Shown piece after piece: positions 12,401 to 23,882 of a stretch of 64,000 bases of DNA; position 1 is the stretch's first letter; every line of letters begins with the position of its first letter. The notes beneath the pieces are model-generated. The model was not told the origin of the DNA and did no database searches. It worked only from the letters and a program-made list of their open reading frames with translations. Source of the DNA: Corylus avellana (taxonomy: Eukaryota; Streptophyta; Magnoliopsida; Fagales; Betulaceae); NCBI RefSeq assembly GCF_901000735.1, contig NC_081547.1, forward strand, positions 24,916,046 through 24,980,045. Direction: 5' to 3'. A program made the translations under genes and the position numbers.

Positions 12401-14363
12401 AATTATTTCACCATCAGAATAGCATGACTACGAGAAGATTCAGTATTCAATTTTGTGTTAGCAGCAATTCGATGAGCTTCCCCTATTCTAAGCAGTTCCA
12501 TGAAACTCTGTTGGTCCCTGATTTCTACAAGAGTTGCCCCGGGTACAGAAACATCGCCAGTTTTAGGATCTTCCACGATAGGAATGTTATCATTTGCAGG
12601 ATCGAGCAGGTCTTGGATAGCCTCCATGTAAAGCTACACATTTTGTTGAGAATAAAAATTTCAGACATTTTGTAAACAGGATGAAATTAGAGATTAAAAT
12701 CTGAAAACAAGTTTTCAATATTAACATTAATGATGAATGAGAATCGTGAATATAAGTATTCTTTATGCAGCAATGTAACTAGAGAAACCTGCAAATACGA
12801 GACTGAGACAGAATCAGTCTCTGGAGAAATATCTGCAAAAATATCCTCCATCGAACGAACCATGATTCCACGATCAGATGTATCTTCCTCTCCCAGCCGT
12901 CCAAGAGTAAAAGTTTTCCCAGTACCAGTCTGACCATAAGCCATAACAGTCCCATTGTAACCATCCAGAACACTCTATAAAAGCCAAGGGCGCGATATTA
13001 GATTGCTCCACAATATCTAAGATATAATAGTAGGAACATATGACAGGAGATTTGTTTCATATAACCTTAATGTGAAGAAATATTGTGAACACTTCCCAGT
13101 AATAAAGTAATACAACTAGAAGGTAATGGGTACATGAATCAGCTACAATGAACCAAAAAAAAACACAGCTAAAGTAGGGAAGTTCCTCTAAAAATTAATA
13201 TAAGTACCAAAAAATAACACACCTCTACAACAGGCTTGGCGACAACTTCATAGACGCGCTTCTGGGATGCAAATTCAGTAAGCACCTCATCAAATTCGTA
13301 AGTGTCTGAATCCCAATTGTTTTTCCGAAGTTTCAATCTTTTAAGCTGAGGTAGAGCAAAATCCCAGAATAATTTATGACACCACAACCAAGCAATAAAA
13401 TAGCAGAAAGCTCAAAACGTAAAAGAAAAAAGAAAACATCAGTATGGGAACATTTTTGAAAATACAAGAATTAAAAGTCACATGTAGAATCCACAAATCG
13501 TAACTAGAATGACACTAGGAGCACCTCTGGCAGCAATTCCACACAATCAGCAAAATCCGCATCCGCCGCCAATTCTTCCACGTTTCGTGGTCGCAATCTT
13601 ACAGCCACTCGAACTCTTCCCGGAACTGTCCAGGAAAAAGCACAAACATAGGGCACAACAACAAAGTCCATTTAGTCAATGCATGTGGAGATCGCCTTAC
13701 GCACATACATACATACATTTACATATGTGTGTGTGAACAATTAGCACCTGAGACAAGGGCTATACAAGAAAGGAGCAAGAATTGGAGCACTCAAAAGTTA
13801 TTAACACTTCTAAAATCCTCAACAATTTGATAAGAAAAAAGAAAAAAGAAAAAACTAAGGGCGTGTTTGGTTGTCTCCATGAAAATGAACTCTACTACTT
13901 GCAAAGCATATAAAAAGCTCTAAATCCACAATCCAGAACCGTACCTAAATAATACCAGAGCTATAATCACAAATTGAGCTATAAAATCAGTTCCGGAATT
14001 TCTTAAGATTCTAATAATTCAAAAACTTTCACAGCTCATGCAAATTCAAGTACATTTGTACATTATAGCGCAGTAATCCCAAAAACACACACACACAAAA
14101 TGAAATCGCATTGCAAGAAATAAAAAAAGTAGATATACATCGTTGTGCATTGGATCGTGTTTGCAATGAAATTCACCTCCGTCGTTGCCTTTTGAGGCAA
14201 AAGAGGCGGGGCTGCTGCGGCGGAGAGCGGATCCCGGGGACTGAGACGGCGGAACCCTGGATTTAAACGACGAAGATTTGAGGTTCGCCGGCGGGAGTTG
14301 CCGATCCAGCTTCATGCTACTATTTCCCCTGTGAGCGCCATTTCTATATGCATTTGAAGCCAT
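3447..14363 (-). CDS. ARK: Armadillo-repeat kinesin (KIN-UA/UB, ARK family)
   Basis: Plus-end microtubule motor of the plant-specific ARK family; in Arabidopsis these act on endoplasmic microtubules in root hairs and epidermal cells. Nineteen coding exons: 14177-14363, 13525-13625, 13223-13345, 12789-12974, 12412-12633, 12104-12257, 10644-10793, 9610-9698, 8818-9021, 8194-8316, 7682-7816, 7441-7572, 6867-7005, 6682-6774, 5228-5356, 4964-5092, 4136-4279, 3697-3825, 3447-3610. All introns are GT-AG and the joined frame is 911 codons, close to Arabidopsis ARK1-3 (about 894-919 aa). The N-terminal motor (about 63-405) has P-loop GQTGTGKT (151-158), SSRSH and DLAGSE (314-319); a coiled coil (about 420-600) and four armadillo repeats (about 648-860) follow. 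Start is the first in-frame ATG. One oddity: [13 protein letters not shown], where F or Y is usual before RDSKL. Introns hold a MITE and a LINE. Confidence 0.95.
9208..9451. mobile_element. Tourist-like MITE in a kinesin intron
   Basis: A 244-bp element with terminal inverted repeats: GAGCTTGTTTGGGATTG at the left and CAATCCTAAACAAGCTC at the right, one mismatch. The inside is A/T-rich. A second family member lies at 54824-55043 in an intron of the Vms1-like gene. The termini resemble plant PIF/Harbinger (Tourist) MITEs; the 3-bp target duplication is not preserved at this copy. Confidence 0.7.
9927..10602 (+). mobile_element. Truncated LINE with 5' inversion, in a kinesin intron
   Basis: A direct repeat TTGACCATCAA at 9927-9937 and 10592-10602 brackets one insertion ending in poly-A (about 10580-10591). 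The sense part (from about 10021) decodes, with stops, to the zinc-binding domain at the end of plant LINE reverse transcriptases (residues like [17 protein letters not shown]). The first about 80 bp (9938-10020) is the same LINE region on the opposite strand ([20 protein letters not shown]), meeting the sense part at the palindrome CCAAAAGCATTTGG. This is the footprint of twin priming. The copy is dead. Confidence 0.85.
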
Positions 14364-14961
14364 CAAAAACCAATTGCTATCCTCTCCTCCGAAGCTCAAG
14401 CACTCTCTCTTCCATTCAAACTAACCAAGCAGAAAGAATCGGAGAGCATGAATGTGCGTCGCATTTTGGGGGGGGAGGTTCGGTGGTTTCAAAGCAGCGC
14501 TTGTGATTTTCAAACCAAAAGACAGAAAACAACGAAGTGTGGAAGGAGACAGAGGAGAGAGAGGAATCGCAGAGCCGAGGGTCCACCTGGGTTTTATAGT
14601 ATGGGGCCCTGTGGGTGAAATTACGAGAATGCCTTCATCGATCTTGTACTGTTTTACACGGTTACTCCTCGTCCTGCGCTTCTGCGTTTGGTGCTTTTTA
14701 CCGTTTGGAGTAAAATATATGTTTGTGTCTGAGAACTGACTTCCTTCGTGGAATCGTGGGTGACTAAAATAGCGCCGACCGGCTCTGTAGTGCGCTAGTG
14801 GCGCAGCTCCTCCCCTGCTTTTTTTATTTCTTTTTAGGTTGAGTCAATAACAAATTTTATCTTGAAAGTAACATTTGTTATTTAGGTGCAGTATTTTTTT
14901 TTTTTTTTTTTAGTAATTCTAGAAGTTATTTTTGTGTTTATCTTATATCACTTTATGAATG
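14364..14961. other. Kinesin upstream region
   Basis: Immediate 5' flank of the minus-strand kinesin. It likely holds its leader and promoter; no separate gene is supported and I could not identify a specific regulatory element with confidence. Confidence 0.5.
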
Positions 14962-15130
14962 AGTAATGCTACAAGTCTCTCTTGTATCACTCTTGTATCC
15001 TCTAAAAATGATGTGGCTCTTAAAATTACCGTTGACCACGTGATTGATTACTATTAAATTTTGATCAATTAGTGATTTTAAAAGCCACCTCATTTTTTTA
15101 GGATACAAGAAGGACTTCTAGAATTACTTA
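14962..15130. mobile_element. MITE, AGTAATGCTAC family, copy 1
   Basis: The ends are inverted (AGTAATGCTACAAGTC and GACTTCTAGAATTACT). The 10-bp word TTTATGAATG flanks both sides (14952-14961 and 15131-15140), which suits a 9-11 bp Mutator-type target duplication. A near full-length relative lies at 23883-24059. Confidence 0.65.
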
Positions 15131-15384
15131 TTTATGAATGATGTGGCTCTTTTTTTTTTTTTTTTTAGGGAAAAATCATTATAGTCTCATTAATTGATGA
15201 AGGAAAGTGCTACCGAGCCAAACAAATGAACCTAGAGAAATTTTCAAACTGACGTGACAAACCGTGAGTGGCAGACAAGGGAGAGAAAACTGCATTTTTT
15301 TTTAATTTAAAAACCATTGCCATGTCAGTTTATAAATTTTTCTGGGTTCATTTATTTGGCTCCCTAGAACTTTTCATTGATGAA

Positions 15385-15492
15385 TTATCACTATTTGATC
15401 AAAATTTAATAATAATCAATCACAATGTTAATGGTAATTTTAAAAGTCACATCATCTTTAGAGTGACACAAGAGTGACTTATAACATTACTC
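15385..15492. mobile_element. MITE, AGTAATGCTAC family, partial inverted copy
   Basis: Reverse complement of this stretch matches the left two-thirds of the element at 14962, including TTTTAAAATTACC, GTGATTGATTA and AATTTTGATCAA motifs. One end is missing. Confidence 0.55.
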
Positions 15493-15708
15493 TTTTTTCT
15501 ATAATTTTTTTATGAGAAATAAGGAGAGTAAAATTAAATTTGAATCATTAAAAAAAAATTAAAATTATATATATGATATGGTATTTTCTTACAGCATCGT
15601 AAGTCGTAACCGAATCTGGTACTATGTTACTACTCATTTAGAGCTTGAAATTAAAATTCTAAACAGATAGACGCAGACAGATAAGCCGCATTAAATATCT
15701 AGGCGACA

Positions 15709-15740
<32 letters not shown>

Positions 15741-15741
15741 T
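15709..15741. repeat. ATT trinucleotide microsatellite
   Basis: About eleven TTA/ATT units in a row. Confidence 0.85.
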
Positions 15742-16734
15742 GCAAGTAAAATTCTAGATATCACAATAAAAATTAAAGTCATTACATTTACAGGCAATAG
15801 AAGTCCTGTCACTTTGAACATCATAGTAGATTATAAGTTAAGGCTCTTACATCATCGACCAAGAGAAAGGGTTTTTTTCTTATTAGCCAATATGTCAATT
15901 TCGTGGCATCCACCCACCACCATATCTTTTAGAATTGGCCATTCGAAAGAATGCCTCGTAAAAACATTGTAGTCTTGGTAGGCTAGGCAATCAAGACAAA
16001 TATAGATAGGTAAAACACTATCATGTTATCAAAATTCAATAATCATTCGTTATAAATTTAATGATAATTTTAAAAGTCATATTAATTTTAAGATGATACA
16101 AAACCCACTGCAACAACAAGCGAGCTTGGAGACCGCAACAAGGAAAAGAGTATTAAAATTGATTGGATCAAAGCTACTTAAGCGAAGCATGACCGCAATA
16201 TCCGTAGAGAGAGGTAGCTGACGATGAAGGCGTAAGGGATACCGTATCTAAGTATGCAACTAGATATGGTAGTCTCCACATACTAAAAGAGGGTATCATC
16301 TATAGAAATCGAGATGCGAAATGAAGAATAAGCTATTGATTTAGAGAGTATCCAAAACCGGTGCGTCTAAAGTGGCGGCACCAAAGAATGAGGAGTCAGA
16401 GCTCCTCCCTCCTTCCCAATCGAAAATGACAATAAGAGATCAAAGATGAAATTTGGAAAACGAGAGAAACCAGAGGGACAAGAGAAACAAGATCCGGCTT
16501 CAATGTTATTAAAAAATAATGACACATTTCCTTAAAAAATAGGTGGTCAATATTTAATATGGCAAATTTTACTCACCAATTCAAATAAATCCACATCAGC
16601 CTCTTAATTACCACAACTGCATGATACCAGGTGTTGCATAAGCTTTATACCATATGTTCTAGTTGTAATCTTATCAATATAGAGTGATAATGTTATCTTG
16701 TATTAGAGACCTTAAAACATTATTATTACCGGGG
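15742..16734. other. Spacer with MITE fragment
   Basis: About 16015-16110 is another diverged fragment of the AGTAATGCTAC MITE (AATGATAATTTTAAAAGTCA and neighbours). About 16110-16500 is unusually GC-balanced for this spacer and may be a decayed transposon, but no protein domain could be read on either strand. Confidence 0.4.
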
Positions 16735-16846
16735 AACCGGAACCGGGAAACCGGTTGCAAAAAAACCAAAAACTGGTCTCGATTTTGGGCACCCGGTAAA
16801 AACCGGGAAATCGAAACCGAGTGCATTTATATATAATAATTATTTT

Positions 16847-16886
<40 letters not shown>

Positions 16887-17792
16887 TTAATATACAAAAG
16901 AGCCAATACTTCTATAACAATGATTTTTCTTTGATGGCGCCAAATTATTATTTTGCCCTTTGGTATTAAGCTCACACAGTTTAATTAGTAAGGAAATAAT
17001 GAATTTGATTTGGGGATATTTTGTCTTTTAATACGCAAAGGTAAGGAAATAATGAATTTTGAATTAGTTTGACCGGATTTTTGGGTATTGCACCTCACTT
17101 ACTTTTTATATGATGGTATAGATTTACGGTTAGACCTTATTCTTTATTTGTCATAGTTAAATTAAGAGGATTATTTGTGTATTCTCATCATTTCTATTTT
17201 CCTTCTTTCTTTCTTTTTCTCTTCCTCTTCATCCTCCGAGAGCCTCCTCTCTCTCCTCATTTTTTCTTTTTCCATTTTCTTCCCTTCTCCCTCTTCTTCT
17301 CATCTTTCCTCCGTTTCTCTTCTTCCTCTCCACTTTTTGTATATGGTATAGATTTTTTTTTGGTTAGTTTGCTTTTATGTGCTTCATTTTTTGAAGATTT
17401 GCTTTTTGTGCTTAATGATTTTCTTGGTGAGTTTTGTATTAGTGAGTTTGGTTGAATGGATTGACAGTTTTTTAAAGATAAATTTATCTTTCCTTTAAGC
17501 TTTGGGTATTTGTCAATTTGATATTAAGGTGATTAAATGGTTTTGAAATGAAACCTTATGATTTTTTCATGAGGTTTCATTTCAGAAAACAATTTTTTCA
17601 TGAGGTTTCAAAAAATTAAAAAAAAAAAAAAAAAAAAAAACAGTCATCGGACCTGGTAAAAACGGGAACTGGTCGGTAAACGGGACCCCGGTTAACCGGC
17701 ACCCAGTTCCCGGTTCTAGTTTCCCAAATCCAAGAACCGGGGTACCCCGATTTCAGTCTCGATTTTGGCAAAAAATTGGAAAACCGGACCGT
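16735..17792. repeat. Two CCGG-rich blocks, possible hAT remnant
   Basis: Two blocks rich in ACCGG and CCGGTT words (16735-16830 and about 17640-17790) flank an AT/CT-rich middle. Both contain GTCTCGATTTTGG in the same orientation. Subterminal CCGGTT-like arrays are common in plant hAT elements, but I could not find matching terminal repeats or an 8-bp duplication, so the class is a guess. Confidence 0.35.
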
Positions 17793-18090
17793 GTTAACAC
17801 CTTTAATATATATAGTTTTGATCTTTGTGTTGTACATATCTACAGTAACTCAAATCCTTATCCATTTTCGTACTTCTCAAAATTATTATTGGATTTATAA
17901 GGTCATGTGTAGAATCTACATGAGCCTCGCATATTTAATGATGATTTTAATAAGTAAGAGGATGAAAGAAGGACTAGAAGAGGAAACAAAGCATTTTTCA
18001 TTAACGGAACAACATTTTTCATTAACGGAACACACGGTTTTGGCAAGCTTTACCAAATCATTTCTCTCCATTCTTTCATGGTATCAGAGC
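17793..18090 (+). mobile_element. Possible Copia LTR end with primer-binding site
   Basis: TGGTATCAGAGC at 18079-18090 is the standard plant initiator-methionine tRNA primer-binding site and follows a CA dinucleotide, as expected after a 5' LTR. The LTR could begin at TGTTAACACC (17793). A 20-bp direct duplication of CATTTTTCATTAACGGAAC lies at about 17993-18033. No gag or pol follows, so this is at most a truncated relic. Confidence 0.45.
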
Positions 18091-19202
18091 AATGACAGCT
18101 CACACTTCTTTTCTCAGGGTTTCTTTGCTTCTCTTTACTTACCTTTTATACTTCCGTATCTCAATTTCTTCATGTTTTAAGGAAGCTATCAAATAATAGC
18201 ATTATTGGTAATATAAAAAATATCACTTAAATTTGTTGCTTTAAACCTCCAAATTTATTGAGCCAGCACTATAAGTAAGATTTAATCAATTATGATGCTT
18301 GCCAAAGAACTGCTTAAATTGTTAGCAATTCGAACAATATCCCAAGTATATATAGGCGATTCGGATATTCCGCGAAGAGATATTAAACACATACATAGAT
18401 ATAAAAAAAGGTACATGAATCCAATCTTAAAAAGGTTCACTTGGGTAATGAACAAACCACATACATTAGTAATGCATACATCATTGAACTGGCTTTGTTT
18501 GGTAATATTTTTTCTCCTTCTTCTTCTTTTTTTTTTTCTTTTTTTTTTTTAAATAAAAATATTAACAAATAATTGAAACATAAAACACTAAAAAAAAAAA
18601 AAAAAAAACTTTTACCTTAGATTACATAATACCATTTTTTCAAGAAAAAATAAAAATAAAAATTCACCTTGTAAAAATTCACCTCGTAAAAAGCGACTTT
18701 GTTTTTAATGCAAAAGCTATCACGAGAAAGGGCACAAAGCGGCTAAAGTTTAGGGAACGCATTACAAATTCTCAAAGGCGCCAAGAAGGGATTTGGCTTC
18801 ATATTGCGACTTAATTTACGATAACAACCTTCACATATACTATGAGCCTATGAGCCTATGAATATCCATCATCAATGCCCATCCCCCCTAAAAGTATGGG
18901 CTTCGCCATCCCAAATTACCAAAGTGCCCAAAGCGACCCACATTCAACACTAATGTTGGAAAAGTAGGAGACCACAAGGGACCATCATTACATGACATGA
19001 CTTTTTTTTTTATTTTAGGTATTCTTTGACCAAGTGTTTTGCACTCTTTTATTAGACACGTTTTTAAGATTCAGTCATATATAATTGTTGTCATTTTTAT
19101 GGTTAGACTTTATGTAAATGTACTTGCTAAGTATATCGAGTCTTATTATTATCCTAATATGATTATAAGATTTAGTCTATTGGCATTACATGAGCAGATT
19201 TA

Positions 19203-19245
<43 letters not shown>

Positions 19246-19350
19246 TTGATTTTAACTACTACACCATCAAGATGTATAACAGTCATATAACAATATACTA
19301 CTTAGAGTAAAATCATTTGGCAAACCGTTGATGTGTCATCAAACTTAAAT
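18091..19350. other. Spacer
   Basis: No gene recognised. It contains poly-T/poly-A tracts near 18530-18610, a duplicated TGAGCCTA at about 18843-18860, and an AT microsatellite at about 19206-19242. Confidence 0.6.
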
Positions 19351-19518
19351 GAGTAATGTTATTTAGTAGGCTGTTAATACAATTTATTGACGTGACAGTG
19401 AAAATCAGTTATTAAATAAGCATTTATATATATATATAAAATATAAATACTAATATTTATTGTAAAGTCATTCTAATTATATAACAATCATATAATAATC
19501 TACTAAATAACATTACTC
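19351..19518. mobile_element. MITE, GAGTAATGTTATTTAGTAG family, copy 1
   Basis: A 168-bp element with perfect 19-bp terminal inverted repeats (GAGTAATGTTATTTAGTAG and its complement). No coding capacity. A second diverged copy is at 51409-51575. Confidence 0.8.
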
Positions 19519-19773
19519 AATTTAAATTTGGGTATGTCCAAACCTCAACATTAATCGTTGTTCAGGTTGGGTTTCAATAGGAAGCCCATCATACCAGCCT
19601 GGACTTACCATACTTTTCTATTTAAATAATGATATGCTTATTCTAACTTCTTTAAACAATTTTTTCACCAATGGTGTAAAAAATTTGGAGTAAATGTAGC
19701 ATTCTTCTTTCTATTTTTGCTGCTTTCGCGACTTTGCCTCAGACAAATTTTTAATATATATATATATATTTTA

Positions 19774-19926
19774 ATGAAAGGGATAAGATTAAAAACAGAA
19801 ATCTAAAAGATAAAATTGGAAAAGAGACATGCTATTCTTAATTTAAAAAATTTAGAGGGATAAAGATGAGATTAAAAACGGAAATCTAAAAGATAAAATT
19901 GGAAGAGAGACCTGCTATTCTTTTAA
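19774..19926. repeat. Two-unit tandem repeat, about 80-bp period
   Basis: The words ATTAAAAAC.GAAATCTAAA, AGATAAAATTGGAA and GAGAC.TGCTATTCTT occur twice in the same order (19786-19840 and 19870-19922), a simple local duplication. Confidence 0.75.
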
Positions 19927-20062
19927 TTATTGTTCATCTCTTGTTCAAGTGGTTTTTTCTTTTTTGTTGAAAAAAGTGGGTCTTAGTTACGCATTCAATG
20001 TATATTTGAATATATATATATATATAAATAGACTAGAAAAGAAAAAGGAAATGCAAAATTTG

Positions 20063-20595
20063 GTTGGTCTAATTTATAAATCATTTTTTGAGGTATAAAA
20101 AATAATTAAGAGGTCCTTATGATAGGTTAAAATAACAATTTATTCTCTATAATTAAATTATATTAAAACATTTAACGAATTTCGTTAATGTGACATTTCA
20201 GCACCAATAAAATGATACAAAGTGTCATTACGATGGATGCCTGCACCCAACCAGATCTGGGCTTTGTGATTACCTTAACGATCTGAGCTTCTAATTTTTT
20301 TTTTTGGTGTGTTCACCTCCTCCTCCGACGGGAACAAAATCCCATAGACCCCTTGCACCCAAATTCTCAGCCACCCCTTTCTTATTTATTTCTTTTAATT
20401 AATTTTTTAAATTTTATATATTTTTTATTTAAAGTGATGCATGTCATTATTTTATTAGTGCTGATGTGTCACATTAACGGAATCTATCAAGTATTTTAAC
20501 GGAGTTTAACTGCAATGATTAAATTATTATTTTAGCATATTTCAATAACCTCTTAATTATTTTTCATACTTCTAAGATTTATAAATTAAGCCAAT
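20063..20595. mobile_element. Long-arm MITE upstream of DHDPS
   Basis: The arms, each about 130 bp, are inverted copies. Left: TTGGTCTAATTTATAAATC, AATAATTAAGAGG and TTCGTTAATGTGACA. Right: the complements, ending GATTTATAAATTAAGCCAA. The middle is an unrelated 220-bp stretch. It sits roughly 200-500 bp before the DHDPS leader and may contribute promoter sequence. No coding capacity; superfamily undetermined. Confidence 0.65.
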
Positions 20596-20778
20596 CAAAT
20601 AGATTAATTTTACATTTATCCGGAAAGAAAAATAGCACTGCTTCATCCCAAAAAAGAGACGACGTGAAGTTTGTGACACGCGTCATCACCAGATGTTTCG
20701 TTAGTGAAGGAGGCCCATAAAGTAAGCTATCCGAGTGACTGGGCAACGGCTCACAGCCTGGCTCAGTACAACAAAACA

Positions 20779-20787
20779 AAACCCTAA
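20779..20787 (+). promoter_or_regulatory. telo-box (AAACCCTAA)
   Basis: AAACCCTAA lies about 330 bp before the DHDPS start. Telo-boxes are enriched near transcription starts of plant housekeeping genes; function here is inferred. Confidence 0.4.
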
Positions 20788-20877
20788 GGACACAGGGTAC
20801 TCTTTCCCTAGCGCAGCCTCCATTGCCCTCTCCTCTCCAGCCATCATCCGCCACTCATTCTCCACAATCCAACGTAC

Positions 20878-20982
20878 ATGGCCCGCCTCGCCAACCTCCT
20901 CGCTTCCCTCAACCAAACACCGGGCTCCACGATCCTCACCACCCGCATTTCCACTACCATTATCGCCCTCACGATTCACTGA
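20878..20982 (+). CDS. Possible upstream ORF in the DHDPS leader
   Basis: ATG GCC CGC to TGA encodes 34 residues beginning MARLANLLASLNQTPGS and lies in a different frame 130 bp before the DHDPS ATG. If the transcript starts upstream of 20878 it would be an upstream ORF that could dampen translation. It has no known family, and the transcription start is not visible, so it may be chance. Confidence 0.25.
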   Translation: MARLANLLASLNQTPGSTILTTRISTTIIALTIH

Positions 20983-21110
20983 AAATCTCACTTCTGCCCC
21001 TCCCCCGTTCTCTCCTTTTGCATCCAGTCGCGTTTCTTTCCCAATCTCTATTCGGGTCGGACCAACCTGTTATTCGGATCCGGGTTTGCTCGCTATCTGA
21101 AGGCGAAGAA

Positions 21111-23013
21111 ATGGCTACGTTGAAGAGCTATAGCTTGTGTTCTCCGCGTCTCAACTATGGCGATAGCTATAAGAGGTTAATCTGATTAATTTAATAAATT
21201 GTTTTGTTTTGTTTTGTTTGTTTGTTTGTTATTAATAAACTAAAAGTTGATTTTTATCTGGTGTGAGGTTTTAAATATTAATTAAATAAACTGGAGCCCT
21301 TTCCTTTTTGTGTTGGTTAATAATCTGATCTATCCTAGTACGAGGTTTCTTAAGCCTTGATGCTACTAACACAAACTCTGTTTTGGTTGGTTTGTTAATG
21401 TTGTTTCCTCTGTTGCTATGAGCTAGGAATGCTAAGTGGAGGTCTCCGCGAGCTGCTGTAATACCTAATTTCCATCTTCCAATGCGCAGTTTGGAATCTA
21501 AAAATAGGTAAATGATCGATCTATATTTCCTGTATTGATGCATTTTCATATCAAAATATTTGGGTTGTGCCATCTTTACTTAATCTTTTGAAACGTGTGG
21601 GTGTGTGCCAACTTAAGAGTTTGACAGGAAACAGCTCTCTGCCTTTGATTGGGTTCTCAAAGAAAAGCTTATAGAACATTTCAATAACATCTGTATGTCA
21701 TGGGGCTCTTAAGATTTTTTTTTTTTAAAATTTTTTTATAAAAGAAGAAAGCTTGAATTATGCGAATGGAACCGAGGCATCATATGAAATGTATCTATAT
21801 ATGTGTATAAAATATCCAAAGCTAGACTGATGAGTGTTGCAAAAACTAATATGGAGTAACTTGTCACGCAGTGTGCAAATGGTGTAAATTGGTGTGTATG
21901 GTTATGTGTTAACAAATCTAGCCTTGTCAGCAAATAGTATGATGATAAATTTTAATTTCTTTTCACAGTAATAGTTGGTGTATTGTAGCTGTGGGGTGTT
22001 GAAAAGTGAAGATGATAAATATCTACTTCTCTTTTTGAGAGAATTGGTGCAATAGAATGTAAGTATTCTCTTCCTATGTTTGCAGGACATCAACAGAGAG
22101 TATAAAGTCTCTTAGATTGATAACAGCAATCAAAACTCCATACCTACCTGATGGTAGATTCGATCTAGAAGCATATGATGACTTGGTGAATATGCAGATT
22201 GTCGATGGTGTTGAAGGTGTTATTGTTGGTGGCACCACTGGTGAAGGGCAATTGATGAGCTGGGATGAACATATTATGCTCATCGGCCACACGGTTAACT
22301 GTTTTGGTGGATCTATTAAGGTAATTGGAAACACCGGAAGCAATTCTACTAGGGAAGCAATTCATGCCACTGAACAGGGTTTTGCTGTTGGAATGCATGC
22401 TGCCCTTCACATTAATCCTTACTATGGCAAAACCTCCTTGGAGGGCATGGTTTCTCACTTCGAAAGGGTTCTATCCATGGGCCCTACTATCATATACAAT
22501 GTGCCTTCACGGACCGGCCAAGATATTCCCCCACGTGTGATTCACACTGTAGCCCAGAGTGCTAACTTTGCCGGTGTGAAGGAGTGTACTGGAAATGATC
22601 GGGTCGAACAGTATACAGAGAACGGTATAGTGGTGTGGAGTGGCAACGATGATGAGTGCCATGATGCTAGATGGAGCCATGGGGCAACTGGGGTGATCTC
22701 TGTTGCTAGCAACTTGGCTCCAGGTTTAATGCGGGAACTCATCTTTGGAGGAAAGAACCCTTCACTGAATACGAAGCTCATGCCTCTGATTAAGTGGCTT
22801 TTTCATGAACCAAATCCCATTGGCTTAAACACGGCTCTCGCACAACTTGGAGTTGTAAGGCCAGTTTTCAGGCTCCCATATGTACCACTTTCTCTGGCAA
22901 AGAGGGTAGAATTTGTGAATCTGGTGAACGAAATTGGCCGGGAGAATTTTGTTGGAGAAAAAGATGTTAAGGTTCTCGATAGTGATGACTTTATCTTGAT
23001 TGACCGGTACTAG
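21111..23013 (+). CDS. DHDPS: 4-Hydroxy-tetrahydrodipicolinate synthase, plastidial
   Basis: Condenses pyruvate with aspartate-4-semialdehyde, the first committed and lysine-inhibited step of the diaminopimelate pathway in plastids. Exons 21111-21175, 21427-21507 and 22086-23013 join to 358 codons (357 aa; Arabidopsis enzymes are about 365). The N-terminal about 55 residues are rich in S, R and K and poor in acids, like a chloroplast transit peptide, and carry the first two introns. The TIM barrel begins at [22 protein letters not shown] (98-103), catalytic Tyr186 in YNVPSRTG and Schiff-base Lys214 in GVKECTG are present; their 28-residue spacing equals that of E. coli Tyr133/Lys161. ATG 21111 is the first in-frame ATG. 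A tiny LINE-tail insertion lies in the 3' flank. Confidence 0.96.
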
Positions 23014-23052
23014 TCTTGTTTTCCTTGTTCTAGATTCGTGGTTTCGGTTTTA

Positions 23053-23105
23053 AGTGCTAGTTTGAGTTACTTATCAAAAAAAAAAAAAAAGTGCTAGTTT
23101 GAGTT
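23053..23105 (+). mobile_element. Ultra-short retro-insertion in DHDPS 3' UTR
   Basis: A 16-bp direct repeat AGTGCTAGTTTGAGTT (23053-23068 and 23090-23105) brackets only ACTTATC plus a poly-A run. ACTTATCAAAA is the 3' tail of the LINE in the kinesin intron and of the SINE at 44331. This is a target-primed insertion that stopped after copying the tail. Confidence 0.8.
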
Positions 23106-23882
23106 TGTCTTTTGGATTTTTTTACCCATTATAAATTCATAAATAAAGTTATATGATGCATTTAGCAGTTTTTACTTCTTATGGCAGTGAGTCTGTAGTA
23201 TTTAGTCACAAGAGTATTATTTCCTTTTGTAGCATTGAGTCTCTTGATTAGCAGTTGCTTGTTGATGCTTCCCATGATAGTACTGATTATCATTGAAATT
23301 GCCTAAAGTGTCCTACTACAGTACTTCTATTTAAGTTTCTCAATGAAATCCCAATAAAGCACCTAGGTTTAATTTCCTCCTGGATGGATTTCAGTGAGAT
23401 GAGATAGGTAGGATCACAGGAACGAAGGATTTACATTGATTCAATTGTGGTGTTTGAATTTCGGAACTGTGGGTTTATGTCTCCAGGCACGTGCCTCATA
23501 ACTAATATTCTGTTATTTAACTATTTTTTATAAGGATAATGCTAAATTCTATTTAGGATTCTCCCATCCTTCTCTCATTTATTTATTTTTTAAATTGACT
23601 ATTAGATTCGTTGGATTCACACCTTCATCTATATGGGTCTTATAAATTAAATGGTTAATTTTTTAAAAATAGAATGGAGAATGATAGAAGGACTAGAGAA
23701 TGCTAAATATCATTTTTTATTATATTACAATTAGTTAACAATGTTAATGTGGTAGCTCCAACTAAACTTTTGGATTTCTCTTTTTATAAATGATGATGAA
23801 TAAACATCATTTATGTTGTATAATTAGAGTAATGACATATATTGGAATTCGTCAAATTGATGTGACTTGGTCTTTAATAATG

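Noticed and set aside
14364..14399. Kinesin start extended to MSFGGEDSNW
   Set aside because: The codon at 14399 is TTG; the first ATG in frame is at 14363.
17177..17455. Open frame rich in F, L and S that could look like a membrane protein
   Set aside because: It is a translation of a CT/T-rich tract between two CCGG-rich repeat blocks; no family resemblance.
20579..20991. Minus-strand frames opposite the DHDPS leader
   Set aside because: No splice partner or family; the plus strand contains the DHDPS leader and start.
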